Assembly (NCBI RefSeq): GCF_012641275.1
Contig: NZ_JABAIA010000001.1
Location: 2,418,001-2,482,000 of the forward strand
From: Chitinophaga varians
Lineage (GTDB): Bacteria > Bacteroidota > Bacteroidia > Chitinophagales > Chitinophagaceae
DNA: 64,000 bases
Reading direction: 5' to 3'
The position numbers and the translations under genes were made by a program. Positions 51,744 to 60,565 of this stretch are shown in pieces. The notes below the pieces were generated by a model. That model saw nothing but the letters and a program-made list of their open reading frames with translations, did not search any database and was not told the DNA's origin. The first letter of the stretch is position 1, and each line of letters starts with the position of its first letter.

Positions 51744-53300
51744 CTATCTTCGCTCTCCCTGTTTCCAATGATAGCTCTGCTGCTTTTCCTGCACTCCCTT
51801 CTTCAGTAGTACAGGCACCTGCGGCGACAGGCCGGACAACAGGTAAACACTGGCGCCATATTCCCGGGCAAGTGCATCCTGCACCGTGCCCACAACCTCC
51901 ATCCGCCCGATAAGCGGACGATAACCTTCGGAGGGCTCATTTCCAAGCAGCACAATGTATTGCAGCGTGTCCAGTTTCGGAAACCAATACACGTAATCCG
52001 CACTGAAAGATACCGCTGCCGGCATGCGGCCGCGGTTAAAGTAGTTGACAGCCCCTGCCTGACCATAATTATCACAGATCACCAGCGTATTTTTCCGCGC
52101 CTGCTCCGGTATGCGCTGCCAGGCCTGCATGACCAGCTGAGCGGCTTCTTTCCAGCCAAGCATGTCTGCAAAATCCTGCGGCAAAGCATGTTTTTTTCCG
52201 TCTTCCCACCGCAGCATGCCCAGGGCGGCAAACTTAGCCCCCTTCTCCCGCGCCTGGTCAGGTCCCAACACCGGGAAAACAACGTTCAGCAGGTACACAA
52301 AAGGCACCACTACCACGGCCAGCCATAATACACGCAGGTAACGGTTCCAGCCGTTCCGGAATACACGCTCCCAGTAGGCACAACCAAAGGCGATCAACAC
52401 CGGGTACAATCCCAGGGCGTAGTAACTCTTTGCCCGCATATACACCAGCAGCAGTATCACCAGCACATACATCAGCAAAACAACGCGGTACAACCGGTAG
52501 GGCCAGTAGAACAGCAGCCCTGCAAACGCCGCCACTATCAAAAAAGCGCCGCCCAGGAAAAAGATAAACTGGTCTGTCACAAAATCCATCCGGTCCACAT
52601 GCACCAGCTGCGTAGCCACCAGTTCATTCATATGATGCAGCACCGGGAAACCCTGTTGTACCTGCCATATCAGGTTGGGTGCCGCCAATACCAAGGCAAT
52701 CAGTGCTCCCAGGTACAAATCCCTCTCCCGAAATATGCGCCGGTGGGATGACAACAGCAATGCTGCCAGCCATCCGGCCAGCAACACGGCTACCGTATAT
52801 TTATTGAGCAGTCCGATACCGGCCACTACACCTGTCCATAATAACCATTTCCCCTGTTGGCTTTGCAGGTAACGCATCATCAGCCAGCATATCAATGCCC
52901 ATGTCAGCACATCAAAGGAGTTGGGCTGGTAAAGCACGTTTAAGCGGGAAAAGGCCGAACAAACAAACACTGTCAGCGCCAGTGCCTGCGCATACAAGCC
53001 CCCACCCAGGAAACACACCATCCGCCATATCACCACCATGGTCAGCGCACCGTACAATGCCGGGAAAAACCGCACCCAGAATTCACCACCGCCCAGCCAT
53101 CGCACCAGAAGGGAGTTAAAAGCGGTAAAAGGCGGTACCGATAAATACCCCGCCGCCAGATGATATCCCATGTCCAGATGCAAATACTCATCGCGGTGCA
53201 GGTCATACGCCGGATTCACCACCGTATACTGAAACACTATCTTAAATACCAGAAACAGCAAGAGCAATAACAGGGAAGTACGACGCTGGTTCAGCTCCAT
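51744..53300 (-). CDS. GT39-like membrane glycosyltransferase (ArnT/PMT type)
   Basis: A 518-residue protein with about ten transmembrane helices in the first 350 residues and a periplasmic C-terminal domain at about 370-500. The GT-C acidic motif is in the first loop: NPAYDLHRDEYLHLDMGYH. The later LNVLYQPNSFDVLTWAL segment is typical of PMT_2 (GT39) proteins. It transfers a sugar from a polyprenyl-phosphate donor to lipid or protein on the periplasmic face; acceptor and sugar are unknown. It is a single gene with no sugar-lipid synthesis genes nearby. Confidence 0.88.
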   Translation of the reverse strand: MELNQRRTSLLLLLLFLVFKIVFQYTVVNPAYDLHRDEYLHLDMGYHLAAGYLSVPPFTAFNSLLVRWLGGGEFWVRFFPALYGALTMVVIWRMVCFLGGGLYAQALALTVFVCSAFSRLNVLYQPNSFDVLTWALICWLMMRYLQSQQGKWLLWTGVVAGIGLLNKYTVAVLLAGWLAALLLSSHRRIFRERDLYLGALIALVLAAPNLIWQVQQGFPVLHHMNELVATQLVHVDRMDFVTDQFIFFLGGAFLIVAAFAGLLFYWPYRLYRVVLLMYVLVILLLVYMRAKSYYALGLYPVLIAFGCAYWERVFRNGWNRYLRVLWLAVVVVPFVYLLNVVFPVLGPDQAREKGAKFAALGMLRWEDGKKHALPQDFADMLGWKEAAQLVMQAWQRIPEQARKNTLVICDNYGQAGAVNYFNRGRMPAAVSFSADYVYWFPKLDTLQYIVLLGNEPSEGYRPLIGRMEVVGTVQDALAREYGASVYLLSGLSPQVPVLLKKGVQEKQQSYHWKQGERR

Positions 53301-53668
53301 GGAGTACGATTTTGATTGATCAAATGCAAGGTCAGGATAAAAATTGTCAGCAAAATAAAAAAGCGGAAAACTGTCTTGAAAAGCGCAGTCATTCCGCAGG
53401 TAACTTTAGTATCTTGCTTATCCGCTATGCAAGGCAGGACGCTCTTTACAAGGGATCATCAAGGGCATCGATGATAACAAGATTTTGGTTGATAAAGGCG
53501 TTAACAAATTGTGAAATTTTCGGAAATAAATCAAAAATGAATTTGCAACAACGCTGCATTTAAAAACACTATCCGGTACTGTAAAGGATTTGAAGCCATC
53601 AGCCCGTATAAAAACTTAACATAGTCAGTCAACGTGACCGTAAAAAATTTATCGGGAAACTACTACAT
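53301..53668. other. intergenic region between the GT39-like and AraC genes
   Basis: About 370 bp, A/T-rich towards the right, without a supportable gene. An 83-codon frame at 53312-53563 has no protein-like features. A possible -7 box TACATTTG is at 53664-53671, almost touching the AraC start at 53675. I see no clear promoter for the GT39-like gene. Confidence 0.4.
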
Positions 53669-53674
53669 TTGAAT

Positions 53675-54604
53675 ATGTCTACTCGAAAAACCCCCGCCAT
53701 TCTGCTCCAAAGAATGGAGGATTTCACCGAAAAACTGTATTCCCCGCACATGATACCCAAAGCCCCGCTGAAAGGCAGCTTTGCCGTACATGACCGGTCA
53801 GACCACCCTTGCGTGGACGAAGTGACCGCCAGCAGGCGCGATTACTACAAAATCAGCTTTATCAGCAGAGGCACCGGTATATTCACGATGGGAGAGGACC
53901 GCTATGAGATAGAAGGTCCGACATTATTATTTCTGAACCCACATGAGGTAAAAACATGGCGGGCCACATCAGACGACCAGGAAGGTTACTTCTGCCTTTT
54001 CACCGATCTGTTGTTTGACTCTGTCCATGCGCCGCACGAAGACCTGCTGCATCATCCGCTGTTACAACTTGGAGCCAGGGCGGTATTCAAACTCAATCAA
54101 CAGCAAAGCGATTACCTTCAGTCTATCTTCCGGCAATTATTAAAGGAATATCATGAAAATGCCGCCTTTAAGCAGGAAGCCATTCTCATCTACCTGCGGT
54201 TACTGATGCTGGAAGGCAAACGGCTGGCCACAGAAGCGCAGGCGCCGCAACGGCCGCAAACTGCCGCCCAGACGCTTGCCCACCGCTTTACCGATATGCT
54301 GGAGAAACAGTTCCCCATTGAATTCAATCATCACCAGGTGAAACTGAAATCCGCGAAAGAATTTGCGGTGCAGCTGAATACGCATCCCAATCATCTGAAT
54401 GCCTGCGTAAAACAGGCAACCGGCCGTACCGTGAGCGAGCATATCCGCATGCGCCTGCTGCTGGAAGCGCGGCTGCTATTGATCCACACTAACTGGCAAA
54501 TTGCGGAAATAGCGTGGTGCCTCGGCTTTGAAGAGCCGGGAAACTTCACCCATTTCTTTAAAAACCACAGCGGGCAGTCACCACACGTCTACCGGGTACA
54601 GTAA
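53675..54604 (+). CDS. AraC family transcriptional regulator
   Basis: A regulator of about 309 residues. The N-terminal half is a cupin-like sensor (YYKISFISRGTGIFTMGEDRYEIEGPTLLFLNPHEVKTW), and the C-terminal 100 residues are the double helix-turn-helix: KSAKEFAVQLNTHPNHLNACVKQATGRTVSEHIRMRLLLEARLLL and WQIAEIAWCLGFEEPGNFTHFFKNHSGQSPHVYR. The neighbour 90 bp downstream is an aldo/keto reductase, its likely target. A -7 box ends at 53671, so translation may instead begin at the ATG at 53714 (MEDFTEKLY). Confidence 0.9.
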   Translation: MSTRKTPAILLQRMEDFTEKLYSPHMIPKAPLKGSFAVHDRSDHPCVDEVTASRRDYYKISFISRGTGIFTMGEDRYEIEGPTLLFLNPHEVKTWRATSDDQEGYFCLFTDLLFDSVHAPHEDLLHHPLLQLGARAVFKLNQQQSDYLQSIFRQLLKEYHENAAFKQEAILIYLRLLMLEGKRLATEAQAPQRPQTAAQTLAHRFTDMLEKQFPIEFNHHQVKLKSAKEFAVQLNTHPNHLNACVKQATGRTVSEHIRMRLLLEARLLLIHTNWQIAEIAWCLGFEEPGNFTHFFKNHSGQSPHVYRVQ

Positions 54605-54664
54605 TACTTTGATTTTTACAATTAATACTTTGCCTGCTACAATCATCATCTCCTCACCGCTGGC

Positions 54665-54672
54665 TAATTTTG
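54665..54672 (+). promoter_or_regulatory. -7 box TAATTTTG of the aldo/keto reductase gene
   Basis: Exact TAnnTTTG match 21 bp before the ATG at 54694; no well-spaced -33 box is seen. A regulated promoter with a weak -33 would fit control by the adjacent AraC protein. Confidence 0.5.
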
Positions 54673-54693
54673 ACACCATAAAAATTTAACTAT

Positions 54694-55674
54694 ATGCAGT
54701 ACAGACAACTTGGAAAAACAGGCGAATCATTATCCGCGATAGGACTGGGTTGCATGGGCATGTCCTTTGCTTACGGTGATACCAACGAAGAAGAATCCCT
54801 CAAAACGCTGGAACTTGCGCTGGAATTGGGCATCAACTTCCTCGATACCGCAGATATGTACGGGCAGGGCGCCAACGAAATCCTGCTCTCTAAAATACTG
54901 GCTACCAAAAGAGATAAAATATTCATCGCTACCAAATTCGGTTTCAGGTTCAAGGAAGACGGCTCCTATTATTTTGACGGCTCTCCCAAACACATGAAAC
55001 AAGCGGTTGAAGACAGCCTGAAAAGACTGAACGTGGATGTGATCGATCTGTATTACACACACCGTGTGGACGAAAACGTGCCCATCGAAGAAACCGTAGG
55101 TGCTATGGCCGATCTGGTGAAAGCCGGTAAAGTACGCTACCTTGGCCTCTCTGAAGCCAGCGCCGCCTCCATCCGGAAAGCATACGCCGTACATCCGATC
55201 GCTGCATTACAAAGTGAATATTCCTTATTTACCAGGGATGTGGAAGGAGAAATCCTGCAAACCACCCGTGAACTGGGTATTTCCCTGGTGGCCTACAGCC
55301 CGCTGGGAAGGGGCATGACCACCGGCGCTATCACAGACACGGCCACACTGGCAGATAACGATTTCCGCAAAACGCTGCCACGCTTCCAGGAAGGTAATTT
55401 CGAACAGAACCTGCAAACCGTTACTGCTTTGGATAGCTTCGCAAAAGAGAAGGGGATCACCTCCGCACAGCTCTCTCTTGCATGGCTGCTCGCCCAGGGA
55501 GAAGATATCATACCTATCCCCGGCACCAAACGCAGGAAATATTTACAGGAAAATGCCGCTGCTGCTGACGTTCAGCTGTCCGACGCTGACCTTGAAAAAA
55601 TAAATGCCATCCTGAAAGACGGCATCGCTGGTTCCAGATACAGTGAAGGCGCACTGAAACTGGTAAACCGGTAA
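54694..55674 (+). CDS. aldo/keto reductase (AKR13-like)
   Basis: A 326-residue TIM-barrel oxidoreductase. The catalytic tetrad is complete: Asp51 and Tyr56 ([11 protein letters not shown]), Lys81 (IATKFGF) and His123 (YYTHRVD). The NADPH-binding end ([17 protein letters not shown]) is intact. The family reduces aldehydes and ketones; the [13 protein letters not shown] start is typical of the YhdN/AKR13 branch. The AraC gene upstream suggests induction by its substrate or by stress. An A/T-rich palindrome follows the stop. Confidence 0.94.
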   Translation: MQYRQLGKTGESLSAIGLGCMGMSFAYGDTNEEESLKTLELALELGINFLDTADMYGQGANEILLSKILATKRDKIFIATKFGFRFKEDGSYYFDGSPKHMKQAVEDSLKRLNVDVIDLYYTHRVDENVPIEETVGAMADLVKAGKVRYLGLSEASAASIRKAYAVHPIAALQSEYSLFTRDVEGEILQTTRELGISLVAYSPLGRGMTTGAITDTATLADNDFRKTLPRFQEGNFEQNLQTVTALDSFAKEKGITSAQLSLAWLLAQGEDIIPIPGTKRRKYLQENAAAADVQLSDADLEKINAILKDGIAGSRYSEGALKLVNR

Positions 55675-55684
55675 TCATTTGATT

Positions 55685-55767
55685 ATTTAGTTATTTAGAT
55701 ATTTAATCATTGAAGATGACTTACGGGCAAGGCTTTCATCAATAATTAAATATCTAAATAACTAAAT
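55685..55767. repeat. 23-bp A/T-rich inverted repeat, dispersed element
   Basis: Arms 55685-55707 and 55745-55767 are perfect 23-nt reverse complements, with a 37-nt loop. The right arm motif TAAATAACTAAATAGC occurs again at 58615-58630. It lies between convergent genes and may act as a terminator or be a mobile repeat. Confidence 0.7.
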
Positions 55768-55779
55768 AGCCAAATGGTA

Positions 55780-56118
55780 TTATTTGGTTTTTTTATAGCC
55801 CCAATCCTGCAGCCATTTAATCACTTTCTCTTTGTAGTCGCCCTGGACCAATATCTGACCATCTTTCACACTACCGCCGGTACCACATTTTGTTTTCAGC
55901 TCCTTACCCAGTTTCTCTATATCTTCATCTTTCCCTACAAAACCATCTACGAGCGTTACCACCTTGCCGCCACGTTGTTTGGTATCCAGTTTTACTCTCA
56001 GCTGCTGGTCAGCAGGGGAGAGGGTTTCCTGCTCTTCCGTATGTTCCGGTTCAAAAGAAAAATTAGGGTCCGTAGAGTATACAATACCATTGCCGGAGCT
56101 GTTTTTTTTCTTGCTCAT
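55780..56118 (-). CDS. SUI1/eIF1-like translation factor (YciH type)
   Basis: A 112-residue protein. The first 40 residues are polar and acidic, and the SUI1 domain covers about 38-110: QLRVKLDTKQRGGKVVTLVDGFVGK, then LGKELKTKCGTGGSVKDGQILVQGDYKEKVIKWLQDWGYKKTK. The TKCGTGGSVKDGxILVQGD block is diagnostic. Bacterial members can influence start-codon choice on the small ribosomal subunit. It is the third gene of the nadC - lipid kinase - SUI1 unit, 19 bp after its neighbour. Confidence 0.93.
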   Translation of the reverse strand: MSKKKNSSGNGIVYSTDPNFSFEPEHTEEQETLSPADQQLRVKLDTKQRGGKVVTLVDGFVGKDEDIEKLGKELKTKCGTGGSVKDGQILVQGDYKEKVIKWLQDWGYKKTK

Positions 56119-56137
56119 TGCACAAAAAGTTTAGAGG

Positions 56138-57019
56138 TTATTCATTCACGACCACTTTAATAGCGGCAGGTTTTACCGACAACCGCACCGTACCATCACC
56201 ATTGATCGGCACAGCATCACCGTCTACCTGCAGGTATTGCAGCGAATTGCTGCGGATCGTAATTTCTTTTCCGGTGAGATGTTTAAGATAACGTGTTTTA
56301 TCGATGTTGCCTATCAGCGAGTGTAAACTAACAGGCAGCAGATGATAAAAGCGCACCGGCGGCATAATACAGAGGTCCAGCTGCCCGTCAAAAACGCTGG
56401 CGCCCGGCGCCAGTTTAAACTCATAGCCAAACTGGTTACCATTGGCCACCGTGAGCAAAAATGCTTTTTCATTCAGCTGACGGCCGTCGATACTGATGTG
56501 ATAGGCTTCGGGATTGTAGCTGCTGAAGCTTTTAAGCACCAGTTTAGCGTACCCCACCAGCCCGCGTTTCTTTGTATGTTTGAACTGTTCCGCGATCAGC
56601 GCGTCGAAACCAACGCCGGCGTTGCTGAGGAACAAATGTTCGTTGGCATATCCCACATCGATGGGCCGTTGTTTATTGTTCACGATCAGCCGCAGTGCCT
56701 TATCCACATCGAGCGGTATTTTCAGCGCGCGGGCCAGGCCATTGCCGCTGCCCAGTGGCAGGATGGCCATCGCGGTATCGCTGTCAATAAGCCCCTGGGC
56801 GATTTCGTTGATAGACCCATCGCCACCAACGGCCACTACGGTATCCACCCCGTTCTTCACGGCTTCCCTGGCCAGGTCAGCGCCATGTCCCAGGTAAGCC
56901 AGATGGGTGATGCTCACCTCAAACTGATTTGCCGGGAAATGTCTGGTAATAGCCCCCTCCAGTCGTTTCTCACGATCTGTGCCCGCTTTGCGGTTTATGA
57001 TAAAAAGGATCTTCTTCAA
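56138..57019 (-). CDS. diacylglycerol/lipid kinase family protein (YegS type)
   Basis: A 293-residue lipid kinase. The nucleotide-binding motifs are GGDGSINEIAQGL (65-77) and PLGSGNGLARAL (88-99), and the C-terminal beta sandwich ends with YLQVDGDAVPINGDGTVRLSVKPAAIKVV. It phosphorylates diacylglycerol or a related lipid at the membrane; whether the substrate is diacylglycerol, phosphatidylglycerol or a sphingoid base cannot be told. It starts 10 bp after the nadC stop. Confidence 0.93.
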   Translation of the reverse strand: MKKILFIINRKAGTDREKRLEGAITRHFPANQFEVSITHLAYLGHGADLAREAVKNGVDTVVAVGGDGSINEIAQGLIDSDTAMAILPLGSGNGLARALKIPLDVDKALRLIVNNKQRPIDVGYANEHLFLSNAGVGFDALIAEQFKHTKKRGLVGYAKLVLKSFSSYNPEAYHISIDGRQLNEKAFLLTVANGNQFGYEFKLAPGASVFDGQLDLCIMPPVRFYHLLPVSLHSLIGNIDKTRYLKHLTGKEITIRSNSLQYLQVDGDAVPINGDGTVRLSVKPAAIKVVVNE

Positions 57020-57029
57020 AAAAACTGTT

Positions 57030-57881
57030 TTAAGATATAATCGCTTTCAAACTCAGGTCCAGGCTTACAGCATGATGAATGATGGCTCCTACGGAGATAA
57101 AGTCCACCCCGGTTTCAGCATATGCGCGGATAGTATCAAGCGTGATGCCGCCGGAGGCTTCCGTTTCCACCTTTCCATTAATTAACACCAGCGCAGCGGT
57201 AATTTGTTCAGGGGTGAAATTGTCCAGCATGATCCTGTCTACCTGTCCTACTGCCAACACTTCTTTCACGTCTTCGAGATTACGGGTTTCGACTTCTATT
57301 TTCAGCGGCAGTTTACGTTCTGCCAGGTAAGCCACGGTTTTATTGACAGCGGCGGTGATGCCACCGGCAAAATCGATGTGGTTGTCTTTCAGCATTACCA
57401 TATCATAGAGCCCCATGCGGTGGTTAACGCCGCCGCCTATACGAACCGCTTCTTTTTCCAGCATGCGGAAATTGGGAGTGGTTTTACGGGTATCGAGGAT
57501 ACGGGTATGATAGCCTTTCAGCAGCTCCACATATTGGTGGGTAAGCGTAGCGATGCCGCTCATGCGTTGCATGCAGTTGAGCACCAGTCTTTCTCCCATC
57601 AGCAGGGTATGTACGGCAGCTTCTATTTCAAAGGCCGTTTCGCCGGCCACCATGGCATCACCGTCTTTTTTGAACGGGGTGAAGACGGCGTGCATATCGA
57701 GCCATTTAAAGATGGCGGCAGCCACTTCCATTCCGGCGAGGATGCCATTTTCTTTTATTTTCAGTACGGCTTTTCCTTTGGCAGTAGGCGGGATACAGGC
57801 CAGCGTGGAGTGGTCCCCGTTTCCGATATCTTCTGCCAGGGCGCTTCTGATAAACGCGTTCAGCGCTGCTTCATCTAACAT
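57030..57881 (-). CDS. nadC: nicotinate-nucleotide pyrophosphorylase (quinolinate PRTase)
   Basis: A 283-residue NadC that makes nicotinate mononucleotide from quinolinate and PRPP. Signatures are LAEDIGNGDHSTLACIP, RMSGIATLTHQYVE, ILDTRKTTPNFRMLEKEAVRIGGGVNHRMGLYDMVMLKDNHI, and the late EASGGITLDTIRAYAETGVDFISVGAI. The open frame reaches 57989, but the extra 36 residues are encoded by a GCAAAGC repeat, so the ATG at 57881 is used. nadA and nadB are not in the window. First gene of a three-gene operon. Confidence 0.96.
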   Translation of the reverse strand: MLDEAALNAFIRSALAEDIGNGDHSTLACIPPTAKGKAVLKIKENGILAGMEVAAAIFKWLDMHAVFTPFKKDGDAMVAGETAFEIEAAVHTLLMGERLVLNCMQRMSGIATLTHQYVELLKGYHTRILDTRKTTPNFRMLEKEAVRIGGGVNHRMGLYDMVMLKDNHIDFAGGITAAVNKTVAYLAERKLPLKIEVETRNLEDVKEVLAVGQVDRIMLDNFTPEQITAALVLINGKVETEASGGITLDTIRAYAETGVDFISVGAIIHHAVSLDLSLKAIIS

Positions 57882-57900
57882 AGGTGCATAATTTAAGCTC

Positions 57901-57933
57901 GCAAAGCGGGCTAAGTAAGCAAAGCACGCAAAG
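57901..57933. repeat. GCAAAGC-type short repeats upstream of nadC
   Basis: GCAAAGCGGGC (57901-57911), GCAAAGCACG (57919-57928) and a further GCAAAG (57928-57933) occur in a row. The motif resembles the GCAAAGC core of the terminators at 3915 and 43308 and the short palindromic repeats often seen between Bacteroidota genes. Confidence 0.5.
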
Positions 57934-57990
57934 ATCACGGAGCTTCGTTTCCTGGCTCTCTTACTTTTCTTCGCGTGAAACCGCTGCAAA

Positions 57991-58026
57991 AATAAAAAGT
58001 GCTCCGCAATTAATCGCGGAGCACTT
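57991..58026 (-). terminator. terminator of the DUF4783 gene
   Basis: Arms AAGTGCTCCGC (57997-58007) and GCGGAGCACTT (58016-58026) around an 8-nt loop, with a T tract following on the minus strand. A possible nadC -7 box TATTTTTG (57994-57987) overlaps that T tract. Confidence 0.85.
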
Positions 58027-58057
58027 AGGCCTTTTCAATGAATTTATGTGGTCAAGG

Positions 58058-58468
58058 TTACTTATTCTCAAATCTTAATTCGTTGAGGACCATCGATCCT
58101 CCCTTTTTCTGCAGGAAAAAGGAAAGGCGGTAATTGCCCCCGCTGGTGCTCAGGTTACCGATACCGAACCTGGAGGCTTCCCCTCCCTGGTGTACCAGTT
58201 CAAAAGACTTCACCTGGTTTTTGGAGAAAAAATCCTTGAGGATGATTTCTGCCTGTGCTTTACTATAAGAATTCGCTTTGCCGCTGATATTAATTTCGAC
58301 ATTATTGTCCAGGTAACGGGATAAGCTGCTTACATCGCCTTGCTTGATGGCACCCACCACATCTTCGAACGGTCCGGCCACCAGTGATTCATCCGTGCCC
58401 GCTGATAGCGCAAATGCTGAAATAATTCCTCCCAACAACACCATCAGCACAATCAATAGCTTCTTCAT
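58058..58468 (-). CDS. DUF4783 family exported protein
   Basis: A 136-residue protein with a signal peptide (about 1-20). The DUF4783 pattern is clear: DVVGAIKQGDVSSLSRYLDNNVEINISGKANSYSKAQAEIILKDFFSKNQVKSFELVHQG, a fold like NTF2. Bacteroidota species usually carry it just upstream of nadC, as here. Its role is unknown; it is probably a small periplasmic binding protein. It is terminated by a strong hairpin before nadC, so the link with nadC is positional only. Confidence 0.9.
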   Translation of the reverse strand: MKKLLIVLMVLLGGIISAFALSAGTDESLVAGPFEDVVGAIKQGDVSSLSRYLDNNVEINISGKANSYSKAQAEIILKDFFSKNQVKSFELVHQGGEASRFGIGNLSTSGGNYRLSFFLQKKGGSMVLNELRFENK

Positions 58469-58779
58469 TGTCAGTTTTTTTATTAGAAAGTAACTTAATC
58501 AACACAAATTAAATGCGAAAACTATGCCAAACACGCTGTGTTTCAACAAAATCACACCATCGTGGTAGCAATGAATACATAAATAATAAGACAAAATTAA
58601 TATGCAAATTATTTTAAATAACTAAATAGCAAAATGCATGATGACCAGCCCTTGCATTTGTATTTTTTGGATTAGCCTTATTTTTGTAAAATATTTAGAA
58701 AGTATTCAACTGCATTATAAGTACTTTCACCTCCCGAGTTGAAATCAATAAAAACTAATTAACCTTAACCAGACAGGAT
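58469..58779. other. 311-bp divergent intergenic region
   Basis: It holds a candidate minus-strand -7 box TAATTTTG (58599-58592) for the DUF4783 gene, a small dyad AAACAC-GCT-GTGTTT (58529-58543), the second copy of the dispersed motif TAAATAACTAAATAGC (58615-58630), and the gpmI promoter. No gene is supportable. Confidence 0.5.
58657..58686 (+). promoter_or_regulatory. promoter of gpmI (TTTG-N18-TATTTTTG)
   Basis: The -33 box TTTG (58657-58660) and -7 box TATTTTTG (58679-58686) match with 18-bp spacing. The leader of gpmI is then about 85 nt. Confidence 0.7.
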
Positions 58780-60303
58780 ATGGAAAAGAAAAGAGCCATT
58801 CTCGTAATTATGGATGGATGGGGCGAGGGTAAAGTACCTGCTTCCGACGCTATTGCAAACGCACAGACACCCTTTGTGAGCAGCCTGTATAACAAATATC
58901 CCCACAGCCACCTTGTTACCTGCGGAGAAGCCGTAGGCTTACCGGACGGCCAGATGGGCAACTCTGAAGTAGGCCACCTGAATATCGGGGCCGGCAGAAT
59001 TGTATACCAGGAACTGCAAAGAATCAACGTAGCTGCGCGTGACGGCGAACTGGCCGGCAACACCGTCCTGCTGGACACCCTGGCCCATGCCAAAAACAAC
59101 AACAAAGCGCTGCACCTGATCGGCCTCGTGAGCAACGGTGGCGTACACTCGCATATAGAACATCTCAAAGCACTGACTTCCATCGCCAAAGAACATGGAC
59201 TGGAAAAAGTATATATCCACGCCTTTACCGACGGCCGCGATACCGACCCGAAAAGCGGATTGGGCTTCCTGGAAGACCTGCAGGCACACCTGGAAAAGTC
59301 TACCGGTAAAATAGCCTCCGTGACCGGCCGCTATTATGCAATGGACAGGGACAAACGCTGGGAACGCGTAAAACTGGCCTATGATGCACTGGTACACGGT
59401 ACCGGCACCGGCACCCACGACCTGTTCACCGCCGTGAAAGCCTCCTACGCGGAAGGTGTGACCGACGAATTCATCAAACCGATCATCGTGGAAGATGAAG
59501 CCGGCAAACCACTCGCCACTATCCAGAACGGTGATGCTGTGCTCTGCTTCAACTTCCGCACTGACCGCTGCCGCGAAATAACGCAGGTGCTGACACAGGA
59601 AGCCTTCCCCGATTTCAATATGAAACCGCTGGAAGTATACTACACCACCATGACTGAATACGATAAAACCTATAAAAACGTACACGTCATCTTTGAAAAC
59701 GATAACCTCAACATGACACTTGGGGAGGTATTGGCCAAAGACGGCTATACGCAGGTACGTATTGCAGAAACAGAAAAATATCCGCACGTTTCCTTCTTCT
59801 TCTCCGGCGGACGCGAGAAAGAATTTGAAGGCGAACGCAGGATCATGATACCATCGCCCAAAGTGGCCACCTACGACCTGAAACCGGAAATGAGCGCCAA
59901 CGAAGTAACCGACGCCATCGTTCCGGTGCTCCAGGAAAAATCCGCCGATTTTATTGCCCTCAACTTCGCCAATGCGGACATGGTGGGCCATACAGGTGTA
60001 TTCTCCGCTGCCATAAAAGCGGTGGAAACCGTAGACCACTGCGTGAACAGGGTAGTGACTGCCGCATTGGCCAGCAACTACACGGTATTCCTCACCGCAG
60101 ACCACGGAAACGCCGACTATATGGTGAATGAAGACGGTACCCCCAATACAGCACATACCCTGAACCTCGTTCCTTTCTTTATTATCAGCAACGACTTCCA
60201 GGGTAAAGTGAAAGATGGTAAACTGGGCGATATTGCTCCTACCATCCTGCATTTCATGGGCCTCGCCGCTCCAAAGGAAATGACCGGCAACCTGCTGGTG
60301 TAG
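58780..60303 (+). CDS. gpmI: 2,3-bisphosphoglycerate-independent phosphoglycerate mutase
   Basis: A 507-residue glycolytic enzyme of the alkaline phosphatase superfamily. The di-manganese site is visible: Asp12 (MDGWGEG), the phosphoserine Ser62 in GQMGNSEVGHLN, HAFTDGRDTDPKSG, FNFRTDRCREITQ and TADHGNADYM. It interconverts 3- and 2-phosphoglycerate in the cytoplasm. It has its own promoter and a strong terminator. Confidence 0.97.
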   Translation: MEKKRAILVIMDGWGEGKVPASDAIANAQTPFVSSLYNKYPHSHLVTCGEAVGLPDGQMGNSEVGHLNIGAGRIVYQELQRINVAARDGELAGNTVLLDTLAHAKNNNKALHLIGLVSNGGVHSHIEHLKALTSIAKEHGLEKVYIHAFTDGRDTDPKSGLGFLEDLQAHLEKSTGKIASVTGRYYAMDRDKRWERVKLAYDALVHGTGTGTHDLFTAVKASYAEGVTDEFIKPIIVEDEAGKPLATIQNGDAVLCFNFRTDRCREITQVLTQEAFPDFNMKPLEVYYTTMTEYDKTYKNVHVIFENDNLNMTLGEVLAKDGYTQVRIAETEKYPHVSFFFSGGREKEFEGERRIMIPSPKVATYDLKPEMSANEVTDAIVPVLQEKSADFIALNFANADMVGHTGVFSAAIKAVETVDHCVNRVVTAALASNYTVFLTADHGNADYMVNEDGTPNTAHTLNLVPFFIISNDFQGKVKDGKLGDIAPTILHFMGLAAPKEMTGNLLV

Positions 60304-60332
60304 TGGTACACCACAATCCATCATATTACAAA

Positions 60333-60360
60333 GCGATGACCGACGGTCATCGCTTTTTTT
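60333..60360 (+). terminator. terminator of gpmI
   Basis: Arms GCGATGACC (60333-60341) and GGTCATCGC (60345-60353) around GAC, then seven T residues. Confidence 0.93.
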
Positions 60361-60534
60361 ATTTGCACTTTTATCAAAAAATTATTTTCATGACGTGTAA
60401 CTTTTCTTTCACCCCTCCCGTTTAACTATCACCATTCTGATTTTTTCTCAGTCCTACGGACTGATATTCATATTTTTAGTGCTCTCGACAGATTTGCTCA
60501 TGCATCGATGCGCCGTTTTTACGGCGCATTTTTT
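60361..60534 (+). ncRNA. candidate small RNA region with orphan terminator
   Basis: After the gpmI terminator there is no reading frame, yet a second perfect intrinsic terminator ends the region: TGCGCCGT (60509-60516), loop TTTT, ACGGCGCA (60521-60528) and T tract to 60534. Inside is a further hairpin TCAGTCC-TAC-GGACTGA (60448-60464) and the palindrome GCATCGATGC (60502-60511), which competes with the terminator stem. A weak promoter-like pair, TTTG (60362-60365) and TATTTTCA (60383-60390), could start a transcript of about 130 nt. This is inference; a back-up gpmI terminator is the alternative. Confidence 0.35.
60509..60534 (+). terminator. orphan intrinsic terminator
   Basis: An 8-bp perfect GC-rich stem with a 4-nt loop and a T tract, about 150 bp beyond the gpmI terminator and 32 bp before the next gene. 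Confidence 0.85.
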
Positions 60535-60553
60535 CTGACCCGCATTTAAGTAC

Positions 60554-60561
60554 TAATTTTG
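60554..60561 (+). promoter_or_regulatory. -7 box TAATTTTG directly before a lipoprotein start
   Basis: Exact TAnnTTTG, only 4 bp before the ATG at 60566; the T tract of the orphan terminator lies at the -33 position. The mRNA would be leaderless or nearly so. Confidence 0.55.
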
Positions 60562-60565
60562 CCGT

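Noticed and set aside
53312..53563. 83-codon frame in the intergenic region before the AraC gene
   Set aside because: No recognisable domain, signal or helix pattern and no promoter; composition follows the A/T-rich background.
57882..57989. N-terminal extension of nadC by 36 residues
   Set aside because: The extension is encoded by GCAAAGC repeats and reads as basic, low-complexity sequence; the family start is at 57881.
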